A stretch of DNA of 35,292 nucleotides from an uncultured bacterium (lineage in GTDB: Bacteria; Verrucomicrobiota; Lentisphaeria; Victivallales; Victivallaceae): positions 1 through 35,292 of the forward strand of contig CASFRF010000045.1 of NCBI GenBank assembly GCA_949297015.1, in the 5' to 3' direction. The position numbers were made by a program, and so were the translations under genes. Shown one piece after another: positions 16,101 through 22,815 of the stretch; position 1 is the first letter of the stretch, and the number at the start of each line of letters is the position of its first letter. Under the pieces are notes generated by a model. The model did no database searches. It was not told the origin of the DNA and saw only the letters and a program-made list of their open reading frames with translations.

Positions 16101-18084
16101 CATCAACAGTGCCGACGGCAACGTGGTGATCGGCGGCACGCTGGACGACGACGGGGTGTTCACGGCCGGGACCAAAGCGATCAGCGGCGGGAGCAAGAAT
16201 CTCACGGTCTCCGCGGGCGGCAAGGTCTATCTGGGCTCGCTCGGCAACATTCTGAGCAAGGTCAAGACCTTGACGGTGTCGGGCGGCGACGGCATTCTGC
16301 TGAGCGGTTCGATCAGCGCCAGCGGCGATGTGAACTTTGTGGACGAAGTTGAGTTGCAGAGCGTGTATGATACCCGCGGCAATCTCAAGGCCATCAAAGT
16401 GGCGGCCGGTTCGGCCATCCACGCGCTCGGCTTCACCTACAACGGCAGTGCTGCCGATCAGAGCGAACTGCAGCTTTCGGCGAGCACCAAGGTCCGCAGC
16501 ACGCTGGACAGCCTGTCGCTGCCCGGAAGCATCAACTTCCTGAAGGGCGTGTTCGACTTCCGCGATGCGGCGCTGACGGCGGGCAACATCACCATCAGCG
16601 GCGGCTTGCTGGGAACGGCCACGGTCAACGCCGAAGAGCTGCTCATGACCAGCGGAACGGTCACCAACAAGGGGATTTTGAATGCCGATCTGGTGACGCT
16701 GCGCGGCAGTGCGGACTTCACCAACAGCAAGACGGTCAACGCCGTTGAGTTCGTGGTGGACGAGACGGCCACCATGCTCAACAAGTCCGGCACCATCAAT
16801 GCCAGCGGCCTGTTCAAGGCGATGGGCTCCGCCACGGTCACCAACAAGGCGACGATCAACAGCGGCGAGTTCTACCTCTTCGGCAGCGCGGTGATGGAAT
16901 CGACCAAGACGATCAAGACCTCCATTCTGGAGATGGAGGGCGGTTCGCTGACCACCAAGGGCACGGTCACGGCCACCGACATTCTGTTGCAGCAGGCCGC
17001 GTTCTACAACAGCAGCAAGCTCACCACCGGCACCTTCACGGCGGAGGATTCGACCGTCACCAACGGCAGCACCATGACCGTCAACGGAGAACTGCTGTTC
17101 GTCGGCGAGTCGCGTCTGGTCAACACCCGGACGCTCAAGGCCAACGGCGGAATGATCTTCGAGGGGAACGCCTCGCTGGACAACACCAAGTCAGGATTGT
17201 TCGGCGGCTCGATCACCTCGACCTCCATTCTGATGGATGAGGGTACGATCAACAACCAGGCGACCATCAAGCTCTCCGGCCGGATCGACGGCGGCAGCGT
17301 CACCAACGCGGGCACGCTCACGGTGGATCAGGGAATTTTCACCAGCGAGTTCACCAACAGCAAGACGGTGAAGACCTCCACCATCCAGACGATCGGAGAC
17401 TTCACGACCACGGCCGGAACCATCACGCTGAACGACAAGAAGTTGGTGAACAATCAACTGATCGTCGGCGGCGATCTGACCAACGCGGGCACGTTGACCG
17501 CGAGCAACACGCAGATCGAAGTGGACGGCAGCGTCAGTCATGCCGCGAAGAAGACCTTCAAGGCGGCTTCGCTGACGGCGTTCGGTCAGGTTGTGAACAA
17601 CGGCACCATGACCATCAGTCAGGCGCTGACCATCGACGACAACGACCTCAGCAACAGCGGGACGTTGACCGCTTCGGCGATCACGGTCGGAGGCAACAGC
17701 AGTCTGACCAACACCGGTACGCTCAAGGCGGTGTCGGTCACGATGGAGGACGTCAGCTCGGTCCTGAACCGCAAGACCTTCAACGTCGATCAGTTCACCA
17801 TGAACGGCGGCGCGCTGGACAACACCGGCACCATGACCAAGTACAAGGCCAAGCGGATGAATATCACGCTGGAGGACACCTACTTCACCAACGCCTCGAC
17901 CGGGCGGGTGACCAGCGCCGACCTGCACTTGGGCGGCGACTCCGAGGTGGTCAACAACGGGAAATTCACCAGTGTCGAGGTCTACGACACCTTTGCGGGC
18001 ATGGCCAGCCGCTCGCTGCAGCAAGTCAGCGCCCTCTGCAAAACCGAGGTGGACACGGCGCTCGATGAACTGCTGGCGATGTGA
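7132..18084 (+). CDS. Giant beta-helical surface protein with tandem DUF4347 domains
   Basis: 3650 residues. The start MIYQLEDRILFDGA matches the N-terminal LE-x-R-I-motif common on giant DUF4347 and beta-helix proteins; no ordinary signal peptide is present. Order of parts: two DUF4347 copies (about 84-235 and 265-410); a first LSLREAL segment at 446; an unusual GT-x-x-x-AGS repeat zone (about 580-830); a Ser/Thr/Gly linker (about 900-985); three right-handed beta-helix blocks rich in GGAIY rungs, two closing with DQRG...IGAYE; then a long single-stranded-beta-helix, haemagglutinin-like half ending in roughly 19-residue N-x-G-T repeats. The last 35 residues look helical (LQQVSALCKTEVDTALDELL). 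I see no autotransporter barrel, LPxTG, PEP-CTERM or dockerin. Likely an adhesin or cell-surface fibre. The ribosome site is poor (AAGGG about 12 bases upstream). Confidence 0.9.
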   Translation: MIYQLEDRILFDGALATDLAAAQQAADSQPDQDAAAAEQQLQQESGHETQVVNAHELPPMLAELPDAAPLAGVDGHAADAGDSVEVLVVSDKLWNKDALVEAAKPGTIVVEFDPGETTGAELLARITDALDGQTADRIGFLADDTDGDFALFSDGETSLDTLDHEAQQEFWSGLDSVLARDGQIDLFSSNLAQDADGRGLVDALGELSGHQVNASSDLTGDAEVGGNWELEYASGDHAAAGDVIDQYFDAPALADYDHALADTREVIFVNSTVMKPEQLIDQIGSDAEVVYLSSDSAFDEVTAYLRDHQELDAVHFLTHGNQGEFLLGNSTRITREFIDAHQEEFAVWKSAFTDQTDLLIYGCDVAANTEGQALISHLSDVLDCDVAASSDRTGYNGDWDLEFQVGRIDVGVLSFTNYNYSLAQWTVNNLNDPHISSTEAINPDNLSLREALRLAQDGDVIAMANSDTLIKNTDDADAAARDTLYLREALVINTNITLNGLISHGDYSAHLTVDASRSQSVVYSAGSILPIDITLRDDLRLAEGSTYAHLQSADLTLEITYDTTVQLTEQQTVGVGGVYLISGEEDSESVLLPGTTVFAAGSTFEGLADLAIAPSDLTLNNFVDGYWTLPGELMVQGSTILRGAEEHSYEVDGQTLTVTGSELATGSVLVAGTVLSAGSVLNGEQLLADLTLSETVTTTGQTFLANGEDGVALISGSVLAAGSHLGSSSGTGTTNVTVLGSASTLFLPNPTTEAVTLPGGLRLSAGNVFAAEGSLLPEDTFLRYGEAGNTAEVAGTTYIYAGTVLHEAGNTLTAGTLLQGDVSLLDRAFYVDAEALVNWDTISDTTTSSTEETVEVQPNYNDLPEGTTTEVLDPVVTEVSSSKVDDEGNVTKTTVITTVNTTIVTVVGETDSGSSSGSTSGSTSGSTSGSTSGTDSASGSVTKTTTVETTVQTIVEQSSTSGSTISGVTIQNSSAQSGSTATPGSGLGGAIYLTGRSQLDLNNVYIYNATADKDGGAIYVAAGAKLALTNTDILYCQAEGAGGAIYNGGRLTLTGSDRNAQSWLWYNTSGEAGGAVYSATSYLSIDSYDFSYNTAGSSGGALYINANNLQTSTIVIESSDFNYNTATQDGGAVYFTKGNMANDDAMRLEWCGFTGNHAGGSGGGILITDSIGKVMFLSVPGSDDPNSTIGVNQESHYLDNTAGENGGAIAVVSNKGDVEVNFVALSGNEAGKDGGAIYVKDSANLTLTDVELTENGADTQRGGALFISNSNAKNEVTISGSSINYNAAIDSGAGIYLERGSLEIVNSTLAFNGDAETGANQGGAIYMVAGTLDINFSTIAYNYGAGAALYLSGPGSATLTVNNSIIYNNTGDRFSSQIYISPTSTLRASLSNTNNIYSHYYVDKAAKANTLNLTSGKTVNGVNLIAVNAEDSLKIQQNLFLDSELSYRGNVRTSTLAILSEESIAYNQVSSGGVRYDQRGNLRVDAKAWTWNGYKWVQGQKTKASIGAYEAIFYLEVSSKGDDSKLMYTYDEAAQYIDKAYENGLTIREAMYWVDSYDGLSRLINQNLELYESSGNSAYLTVANKLIADFNRYYNDASEGFNVAGVNADGSYNYIQTPGYVVDNQGNPIYQVDAYGKVLKDAYGNPLKISTTGNINFDQTVFKAGQDNTIELEYGQLFAGRNWMNGGGQSPVLITIGGMYDHTYRSQEATDRITIDANGTGRVFLGGLNSSLTLNNLNITGGNGKEDMYLTPLLTGNDGGGIWSAGYLVLNNAMVTGNTSTAEVIGDMSYGCGGGIYSLVSARIYDSSITENTVSVTSSDKNPANDAGRGAGIYAAGALWLERSEVSENTGTWSGSVGTALAGGGLYVANTGVAFVMNTTFYHNSLTATGTTLTYGGSAIAVAGQLYSYNNTITQNYIETKLDTAGSMPPGKLSAVWVGTLEDYEITDPDYVTPLLSIANTIVAENILTISGEGKFRYDLYIEQADSVNTSDFNGKYNVIGGYNYTDDGTTTTGYDWSQGNVTGVHTFTEKPGTGETTVTYPTTDFGMVESLRIDFDSFGYNGGKTRNLRLLGNSSSFDSGYYQSDYVETLSGLGLISVTTDQRGVSRTMDSEGATAVTTNIGAYENIPLLTVGSAKDSLTFRTEYNYGLNLPLWEVTDLTLREALYLADDSTRIVFKDDWQVNGTKRNGVTVSNELNAKGELVIQAVAEFRIGKDLVIDGNYFTDGGKLAGVVEFKLATGVTARFFNIKSVEDNYISNVELRNMELTGGNVIATGSPNSGSGGSIYSGSNLLLENLVISNSKATGYGGAIFSSEGVLTIRDSQITGSTALLGGALYVEANDLQADNYRVLDMTRCVVLDNTASNSAKSGGAGGGIYIRSGRAAITYSTIGRNAAVADGGGLYVETGSLTLNNSTVANNTAGQNGGGILFTSGKELTIDFTTIANNQSGWLVTGKANTSGTFYGGGLFLKAGTLNLTRSVVAQNFRGAAFDKSGYVVTNAIHDDLAITYWQGHNLEQNVLGADRVANQSQWLSQLVSGNDDNHFITNWTRDFTGALDTKLTDNGGTTPTLHITLNKASIMKWSSGLGSGTESLYDQTDLVDYSLSVLANRFWAGSLEASSLEFNYSAENGGWTADDVNYRNAEDGLFSRQSTQFVIAEGSCTVTSDLILGGQDWASARSSQLLVSGEGSLTVSGALSGRVTVAESGALFIATTNYSGLSLTLDSDNTTIGYTASGAQTLLKLQYDNLVIGGGVEGGKELVKTYSGDLYLNGNLEVQGNTQLKIAAVRGSADGNLSFETAVSSNPESAGRAVAAGNIVVRGDALSGIALEAGKKFTIQLQSPDLVLMGNVTLGSSGSPVEVPNGLTVSGTNNRIYINTMGVYKLDLSGGELIFDAGSKSVDLQTSFFQGITTDADSRLMVSTKGTIKLGASLSSGFEGTLALDGRITVNSNLNLAAAALELSGTVTVSASSISAANGVSLSGSVTLRNNLTINSADGNVVIGGTLDDDGVFTAGTKAISGGSKNLTVSAGGKVYLGSLGNILSKVKTLTVSGGDGILLSGSISASGDVNFVDEVELQSVYDTRGNLKAIKVAAGSAIHALGFTYNGSAADQSELQLSASTKVRSTLDSLSLPGSINFLKGVFDFRDAALTAGNITISGGLLGTATVNAEELLMTSGTVTNKGILNADLVTLRGSADFTNSKTVNAVEFVVDETATMLNKSGTINASGLFKAMGSATVTNKATINSGEFYLFGSAVMESTKTIKTSILEMEGGSLTTKGTVTATDILLQQAAFYNSSKLTTGTFTAEDSTVTNGSTMTVNGELLFVGESRLVNTRTLKANGGMIFEGNASLDNTKSGLFGGSITSTSILMDEGTINNQATIKLSGRIDGGSVTNAGTLTVDQGIFTSEFTNSKTVKTSTIQTIGDFTTTAGTITLNDKKLVNNQLIVGGDLTNAGTLTASNTQIEVDGSVSHAAKKTFKAASLTAFGQVVNNGTMTISQALTIDDNDLSNSGTLTASAITVGGNSSLTNTGTLKAVSVTMEDVSSVLNRKTFNVDQFTMNGGALDNTGTMTKYKAKRMNITLEDTYFTNASTGRVTSADLHLGGDSEVVNNGKFTSVEVYDTFAGMASRSLQQVSALCKTEVDTALDELLAM
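7381..7836 (+). other. DUF4347 copy 1, degenerate
   Basis: Residues about 84-235 of the giant protein. It aligns throughout with copy 2: GFLADDTDGDFALF against HFLTHGNQGEFLL, IDLFSSNLA against LIYGCDVA, and NASSDLTG...GGNWELEYASG against AASSDRTG...GDWDLEFQVG. His319 and Cys363 of copy 2 correspond to Asp143 and Ser189 here. Confidence 0.7.
7924..8361 (+). other. DUF4347 copy 2, with intact His and Cys
   Basis: Residues about 265-410. It has REVIFVNSTV, the THG turn (His319), LLIYGCDVA (Cys363) and CDVAASSDRTGYNGDWDLEF. The HG/GCD pairing resembles the His-Cys dyad of caspase-fold peptidases; enzymatic activity is inference. Confidence 0.8.
8880..9600 (+). repeat. GT-x-x-x-AGS protein repeat zone
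   Basis: Recurring 'GTxxxAGSxLxG' units: GTTVFAAGSTFEG, GTVLSAGSVLNG, GSVLAAGSHLG, LRLSAGNVFAAEGSLLP and AGTVLHEAGNTLTAGTLLQG. Spacing is irregular (about 25-70 residues). I know no named repeat with this consensus. Confidence 0.55.
9877..9930 (+). repeat. 12-base tandem repeat encoding S-G-S-T linker
   Basis: Four full units of TCGGG[CTG]TC[GA]AC[TC] plus a half unit in tandem; the two middle-right units (9901-9912, 9913-9924) are identical. They encode (SGST)n inside a Ser/Thr/Gly linker and are in frame, so copy-number change would alter linker length without a frameshift. Confidence 0.85.
10096..11665 (+). repeat. Beta-helix block 1 (GGAIY rungs, DQRG...IGAYE end)
   Basis: About thirteen GG[AG][ILV][YAF] rungs (GGAIYLTG, GGAIYVAAG, GGAIYNGG, GGAVYSAT and so on) spaced 20-45 residues apart. 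At DNA level GGCGGCGCCATCTA recurs at several sites. The block ends with YDQRGNLR (11560) and ASIGAYE (11647), the pattern seen in 'choice-of-anchor Q' modules. Confidence 0.7.
11764..13515 (+). repeat. Beta-helix block 2 (LTIREAM start, DQRG...IGAYE end)
   Basis: Opens with LTIREAMYWV at residue 1545, contains a roughly 120-residue non-helical insert (IDKAYENG to VFKAGQDN) and GGGIW/GGGIY/GAGIY/GGGLY rungs, and closes with TDQRGVSR (13435) and NIGAYEN (13495). Confidence 0.65.
13609..14990 (+). repeat. Beta-helix block 3 (LTLREAL start, degenerate end)
   Basis: Opens with LTLREALYLADD at residue 2160; rungs GGAIFS, GGALYVEA, GGGIYIRS, GGGLYVET, GGGILFTS and GGGLFLKA follow. The TDNGGTTPTLHI motif is present, but the DQRG...IGAYE end is replaced by YDQTDLVDYS and AGSLEASSLEF. 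Confidence 0.6.
16609..18000 (+). repeat. About 19-residue C-terminal repeats of the giant protein
   Basis: More than twenty degenerate units of the form G-[SN]-x-[FLV]-x-N-x-[GK]-T-[LIV]-x-x-x-x-[LIFV]-x-[LMF], for example GSADFTNSKTVNAVEFVVD and GNSSLTNTGTLKAVSVTME. The period matches one rung of a beta-helix. Confidence 0.7.
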
Positions 18085-18959
18085 GTGACCCGATGAGTTC
18101 TCCCCGCTTCGCGCTGGTGATCCCGGCGCGAAACGCCACTGCCGGGGCCAATCCCTGGCCCCGGGTGCTGGCCGCGGTGCGGATGCAGACGCTCCGCCCG
18201 CGGCGGCTTTTGCTGACCGATACCGAATCGACCGACGAGACGGCGGCGCTGGCCGCCGCCGCCGGGTTTGAGGTCATTCCGGTCGCCCGGCGGGAGTTCG
18301 ATCACGGTGCGACCCGGCAGGCCATGGTGGAGGCTGTGGCGGCGGAGGTGGACTTTGTGATCTTTCTGTGTCAGGACGCCTTGCTGACCGCGCCGGACGC
18401 CTTCGCCCGACTGCTGGCGTGTTTCGACAACCCCCGGGTGGGCGCGGCCTACGGCCGACAGCTGGCGGATCGTCACGCTCCGTTGCTTGAGCGTCTGGCC
18501 CGCGAGGCGAACTACCCGGCAGAGTCACATCTCCGGACCGAGGCGGATATTCCGCAACTCGGGTTGCGGACGGCCTTCTGCTCGGACACCTTCAGCGCCT
18601 ACCGGCTTGAGGCGCTGCGGACGATCGGCGGCCTGCCCCGCACCCCGTTCGGCGAAGATATGCTGGCGGCGGCGCAGCTGCTGCTGCACCACTACGCCAT
18701 TGCCTACTGCGCGGAGGCCGCGGTGCTGCACTCTCACGCCCATACGCTGCGTCAGGAGTTTGCGCGGGGGCGGGCGATCGGCGAAATGCACCGCCTTCAC
18801 CCGTGGCTGCTGGAGCGTTTCGGCAGTGCCGAAGGCAGCAGCGGGGCGCTGCTGCGACGGGTCGGCTGGGCGCTGCCGCTGGTGGCGCCGCGCCTCCTCT
18901 TGAAATATCTCGGCTACCGGTACGGGCGCCGAAAAAATTCCGGAGCGACGGAGCGATGA
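18081..18959 (+). CDS. Family 2 glycosyltransferase, rhamnosyltransferase-like
   Basis: 292 residues from GTG 18081, whose last bases form the stop of the giant gene (GTGA overlap); ATG 18093 is an in-frame alternative. It opens FALVIPARNA, then LLTDTESTDETAALA with the nucleotide-sugar aspartates, and REFDHGATRQ, close to the FDHGGTR signature of bacterial rhamnosyltransferases. CQDALLTAPDAF supplies the metal-site acidic residue and TPFGEDMLAAAQLLL the later catalytic acidic pair. Hydrophobic C-terminal segment LPLVAPRLLLKYLGY with a basic tail suggests membrane association. With RfbC in the window, a rhamnose donor is plausible but not shown. Confidence 0.88.
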   Translation: MSDPMSSPRFALVIPARNATAGANPWPRVLAAVRMQTLRPRRLLLTDTESTDETAALAAAAGFEVIPVARREFDHGATRQAMVEAVAAEVDFVIFLCQDALLTAPDAFARLLACFDNPRVGAAYGRQLADRHAPLLERLAREANYPAESHLRTEADIPQLGLRTAFCSDTFSAYRLEALRTIGGLPRTPFGEDMLAAAQLLLHHYAIAYCAEAAVLHSHAHTLRQEFARGRAIGEMHRLHPWLLERFGSAEGSSGALLRRVGWALPLVAPRLLLKYLGYRYGRRKNSGATER

Positions 18960-19873
18960 GCAACGCCATCGACATTCTGCTGGCCACCTACAACTCCGGT
19001 CCGCTGCTGGCCGCCCAGCTCGATTCGATTCTGGCGCAGGACTACGCCGACTGGCGGCTGCTGATCAGCGACGGCGGCTCCACCGACGATACGCCGGAGC
19101 GGCTCCGGGATTACGCCCGGCGGGATCTGCGCATTCAGCTGCTGGAACCGGCCGGAAGGCTGGGGGCGATGGCGAATTTCTCGCGTTTGCTGGCGCGGGC
19201 GACCGCGCCGTTGATCATGTTCTCCGACCACGACGACGTCTGGCTGCCGGACAAGATCAGCCGCTCACTGCGCGCCTATCAAGCCGCACCGGACGATCGG
19301 CCGAAGCTGGTCTTTACCGATAAATTCGTGACCGATGCCGACTTGCGGGTGATCGCCCCCTCGCACAACCGGATGGAGAAACTCAACACCTCGGATTTTT
19401 CGCTGAACCGGCTGCTGGCCCAGAACGCGGTCTCCGGCTGTGTCATGCTGTTCGACCGCGGTCTCGCGGAGCTGGCCGGCCCGATTCCCGAGTGCGCGGT
19501 CATGCACGACTACTTTTTGACGCTGGTGGCGGCGCTGTTCGGGCGCATCGTCTATCTGGATGAACCGACCATGTACTACCGGCAGCACGGAGTCAACGTG
19601 CTGGGAGCGCAGGGCTACGGCTGGAGCTACCTCCGGAACCGGTTGCGGAGCGGCCGGGAGGCGATCCGGGAACGGCTGTTCCGGCAGGCGGATCAGGCGC
19701 GTTTTCTGCTGGCCCGCTTCGGAGACCGTCTGGATCCGGCGCAGCGCGAGCTGCTGACGGCTTTCGGGTCGTTGCGGGAACAGGGCTTCTGGGCCCGCCG
19801 CCGGACCCTGTGGCACTACGATATTCGGAAAAACGGTTTTTTACGCAATGTGGGAATGTTTCTGTTGATATGA
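18956..19873 (+). CDS. Family 2 glycosyltransferase
   Basis: 305 residues. ATG 18956 overlaps the previous stop as ATGA, with GGAG nearby. GT-A features are IDILLATYNSGPLL at the start, LLISDGGSTDDTPERL, and FSDHDDVWLPDKI containing the DxD-like metal site. SGCVMLFDRGL and HDYFLTLVAALFG mark the acceptor half. The pattern 'SDxDDxWxPxKI' is typical of rhamnosyl- and related transferases in O-antigen and capsule clusters. The C-terminal 60 residues are basic and helical. It sits in the middle of the coupled cassette and should be expressed with the giant protein. Donor and acceptor are unknown. Confidence 0.9.
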   Translation: MSNAIDILLATYNSGPLLAAQLDSILAQDYADWRLLISDGGSTDDTPERLRDYARRDLRIQLLEPAGRLGAMANFSRLLARATAPLIMFSDHDDVWLPDKISRSLRAYQAAPDDRPKLVFTDKFVTDADLRVIAPSHNRMEKLNTSDFSLNRLLAQNAVSGCVMLFDRGLAELAGPIPECAVMHDYFLTLVAALFGRIVYLDEPTMYYRQHGVNVLGAQGYGWSYLRNRLRSGREAIRERLFRQADQARFLLARFGDRLDPAQRELLTAFGSLREQGFWARRRTLWHYDIRKNGFLRNVGMFLLI

Positions 19874-21378
19874 GATTCGATCGCACATTCTGGCTGCTGC
19901 TGGGCGCGGCGCTGATTCTGGCGCTGCCGCTGGCGCTGGCGGAGACGATCCCGTTGCGCGATCTGGCCGGGCGCTATGCGCCGATGGCCGAGGCGCTGGC
20001 GGCGGGGGACTGGGAACACGGTTTTCACAGCGCCTATCCGCCGCTGCAACCATTGCTGGCGGCGGGGGTGATCCGGCTCTTCGGCGGCAACGGATTTGCC
20101 GCCAATCAGGTGATCAGTCTGCTGTTTTATCTGGGATCGGCGTTTCCGCTGTTCTGGATCTTCCGGGAGCTCTGGGGGCGGCGGACCGCGCTGTGGAGTC
20201 TGGCCATGTATCTGGCGGCGGATCAGCTGCTCTCGCTGGCGGTCTCCGGGATCCGGGATTCGGGGCGGACCTTTTTTCTGGCGCTGGCCGTCGCCGGTCT
20301 GCTGAGTCTGATGCGCCGCCGCAACCTCGCCGGGGCGCTGGTGGTCGCCCTCGGCGCGGCCGGACTTACGCTGTTGCGCGGAGACACCTTCCTGATCGCT
20401 CTGCTGGCCGGGACCGGTTGTCTGTATCTGGATCTTTACGGCAGCGACCGCCGCTGGCATTTTCCCCGTTACGCGCTGGCGGCGGGCGGGGTTTTCCTGC
20501 TGCTGATTCTGCCCTGGCTGATTCACCAGCAGCGGGTTACGGGCTATCCCCTCCCCGAGTGGCGGCACGGAGCGATGATGAACCGGATCTGGCCGAGCCT
20601 GCCGCCGGTGGCCAACCCCGGGGAGTATCAGCGCACGCCCGCGCGGCTGCCGGACCTGCCGCCCGCGGCCCGGAAAGTTCCGGCGGCGGCGGAACACCCG
20701 CCGTTCAGCGAGTTTGTCGCGGGCGTGCTCGAGGGGCTCTATCTGCCTTATCTGGCGCTGGTGGCGCTGGGCGTCTATCTGCGCTGGAAACGCCGGGAGT
20801 GGAGCGCCGGGGAGACGTTGGTGCTGGCGGCGGTGGGGCTCCATCTGTTGGCAGTGGCGGCGCAGATCCGGATTTCCAGCCGCTTTTTTTACATGTCGTC
20901 GCGCTATCTGCTGCCGGCGAGTCCGCTGCTGTTCGGCTGGGCGGCGCTGGGGCTGGAGTGGCTCCGGGAGCTCGGGTCCCGGACGCCGCGCGGGCGGAAA
21001 CTGGTCACCGCCGGACTGATCGCCCTGGGGTTGCTGTTGTATTTGAGCGCCTGGCGGCGGACCACCGACTTCAACAAATCCAAAGTTCTGGAGCGCAACC
21101 GGGGACTGAAGTTGACGGCGGCGGCCGCCGCGCGCGGCCCGGCCGGAGCGGTGCTGACCAACGACACCCGGCTGGGCTACCTCTCGGGCCGGACCTTCTG
21201 GGTGTTGAGCCACGCCCGGGGAGTGGCGGTGACGGAATTCTGTCGGCTGAACGGCGTAAGCCAGCTGGTGCTGACGGTGCGTGGAGAGGAAGCCCTGATC
21301 GAACAACTGCGGCGTGACCGGAACTGGCAGGAGCAGGAGATCACGCCCGATTACCTGATTTTCCGGAGGTCGGAATGA
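19870..21378 (+). CDS. GT39/ArnT-like membrane glycosyltransferase
   Basis: 502 residues. ATG 19870 overlaps the previous stop as ATGA. About ten hydrophobic segments begin with FWLLLGAALILALPLALAE. The first outer loop has RDLAGRYAPMAEALAAGDW, where GT-C enzymes of the PMT/ArnT superfamily carry their catalytic acidic residues, followed by SAYPPLQPLLAAGVIRLFG, a strong family signature. SRFFYMSSRYLLPASPLLFGW and a C-terminal soluble domain (about 400-502) also fit. Such enzymes use polyprenyl-phosphate sugars on the outer face of the inner membrane to modify proteins, lipids or glycans. Being coupled to a giant secreted protein and a sugar-lipid transferase, it may glycosylate that protein; this is inference. 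Confidence 0.85.
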   Translation: MRFDRTFWLLLGAALILALPLALAETIPLRDLAGRYAPMAEALAAGDWEHGFHSAYPPLQPLLAAGVIRLFGGNGFAANQVISLLFYLGSAFPLFWIFRELWGRRTALWSLAMYLAADQLLSLAVSGIRDSGRTFFLALAVAGLLSLMRRRNLAGALVVALGAAGLTLLRGDTFLIALLAGTGCLYLDLYGSDRRWHFPRYALAAGGVFLLLILPWLIHQQRVTGYPLPEWRHGAMMNRIWPSLPPVANPGEYQRTPARLPDLPPAARKVPAAAEHPPFSEFVAGVLEGLYLPYLALVALGVYLRWKRREWSAGETLVLAAVGLHLLAVAAQIRISSRFFYMSSRYLLPASPLLFGWAALGLEWLRELGSRTPRGRKLVTAGLIALGLLLYLSAWRRTTDFNKSKVLERNRGLKLTAAAAARGPAGAVLTNDTRLGYLSGRTFWVLSHARGVAVTEFCRLNGVSQLVLTVRGEEALIEQLRRDRNWQEQEITPDYLIFRRSE

Positions 21379-22799
21379 AGACGAGTCCTGTGCCACGGGG
21401 CATTTACGGGCGGCTGGCGGCGCTGATCGCGGGCGACCTGCTGCTGCTGGGCGGATTGATTCTGGGCGTCGCGCAGCTCTATTTGCTGTGCGGCGGCGAA
21501 TACCAGCTGTCGAACTACTTCCGGCTCTGGCCGTTGCTGCCGGTCTTCGTGCTGGTGAACAATCTCTTCGGACTGTATCACGGAAACCTGTTGCAGGCGG
21601 GGGTGCCGCCCGGGGCGGCGGAGGAGCTGCGGCGCGGGTTTTACTCGATCGTCATCCTCTTTCTGCTGTTGACCGCCTGGCTGTTCGCGGCCAAGATCGG
21701 CGGCCAGTTTTCCCGGTTGGTGCTGGGGGTCAGCTTCATGCTGGCGGTGGTGTTGTTCCCGCTGGAGCGGTTTCTGGTGCGCCTGCTGCTGAAAAAGCTG
21801 GGACTCGGGAAACTCCCGGTGGTGATCATCGGCGCCGGCCGGGCCGGTCAACGCATCGCCGACATCTGCCGGAACAGTCTGACCCTGGGGTTGGAGCCGG
21901 TGGCCTTTTTCGACGACGATCCGCAACTGGCCGGGCGCCGGGTGGAAAATCTGCCGGTGGCCGGGCCCATCGCCGAAGCGCCCGCCTATCTGGACGAGCA
22001 CGGGATCGGCTATGCGGTCATCGCGGTTCCGGCCGCCGCCCTGCGGCCGGTGCTCGAACGCTTCGTCACCCGGGTACGCCATCTGCTGATCATTCCGGAC
22101 ACCACGCTGCTCTGCTCGATGGGCGTTTCCGCGCACGACATCGAAGGGGTGCTGGGGCTGGAGTTGTCGTGCAGTCTGCTGGAAAAACGCTACCGCTGGC
22201 TGAAGGCGGCGGTGGACTGGGTCGGCGCGGCGGTGCTGGTGCTGGTGCTGTCTCCGGTGTTCCTGCTGCTCGCGCTGCTGGTCGGGCTCACCTCCGGCTG
22301 GCCGGTGCTGTACCGGGCGCGGCGACTGGGCAAAAACGGCCGTCACTTCAAAATCATCAAATTCCGGACCATGTGCCGCAATGCCGACAGCCGACTTCAG
22401 GAGCTGCTGCGCAGCGATCCGGAGCTGGAACGGGAGTGGCGCACGAACTACAAACTCCGGCACGATCCGCGGATCACCCGCATCGGCAACTTTCTGCGCC
22501 GGACCAGTCTGGACGAACTGCCGCAGCTGTTCAACGTGCTGGCCGGGGACATGAGCCTGGTCGGGCCCCGCCCGATCATCGACGACGAAGTGCCCTGCTT
22601 CGGACGCGGCTACGAGCTGCGGAGCAAGGTGCGCCCGGGCATCACCGGGCTGTGGCAGGTCTCCGGCCGCAGCGACATCGACTACGAGGAGCGGGTCGAA
22701 CTCGACGTCGCCTACATCATGAACTGGTCACTGTGGCTCGACTACCTGATTCTGCTGCGAACCATCCGCGCGGTGTTCTGCGGCCGCGGCGCCCGGTGA
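21375..22799 (+). CDS. Polyprenyl-phosphate sugar phosphotransferase (WbaP/CpsE type)
   Basis: 474 residues; ATG overlaps the upstream stop as ATGA. Four N-terminal hydrophobic segments are followed by a Rossmann-like domain ([19 protein letters not shown], then [11 protein letters not shown]), another membrane segment near residue 285, and the catalytic phosphoglycosyltransferase domain. The latter shows [38 protein letters not shown] with the catalytic Asp-Glu pair, and [16 protein letters not shown]. Enzymes of this build start glycan synthesis by moving a hexose-1-phosphate from a UDP-sugar to undecaprenyl phosphate. As last gene of the cassette it would make the lipid-linked first sugar that the three upstream transferases extend. 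The sugar is not predictable. Confidence 0.94.
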   Translation: MKTSPVPRGIYGRLAALIAGDLLLLGGLILGVAQLYLLCGGEYQLSNYFRLWPLLPVFVLVNNLFGLYHGNLLQAGVPPGAAEELRRGFYSIVILFLLLTAWLFAAKIGGQFSRLVLGVSFMLAVVLFPLERFLVRLLLKKLGLGKLPVVIIGAGRAGQRIADICRNSLTLGLEPVAFFDDDPQLAGRRVENLPVAGPIAEAPAYLDEHGIGYAVIAVPAAALRPVLERFVTRVRHLLIIPDTTLLCSMGVSAHDIEGVLGLELSCSLLEKRYRWLKAAVDWVGAAVLVLVLSPVFLLLALLVGLTSGWPVLYRARRLGKNGRHFKIIKFRTMCRNADSRLQELLRSDPELEREWRTNYKLRHDPRITRIGNFLRRTSLDELPQLFNVLAGDMSLVGPRPIIDDEVPCFGRGYELRSKVRPGITGLWQVSGRSDIDYEERVELDVAYIMNWSLWLDYLILLRTIRAVFCGRGAR

Positions 22800-22815
22800 G
22801 GACGCCGCCGCCCGG

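Noticed and set aside
19816..21396. 526-codon minus-strand frame opposite the GT-C gene
   Set aside because: Gln/Arg/Pro-rich low-complexity shadow of a clear membrane protein gene.
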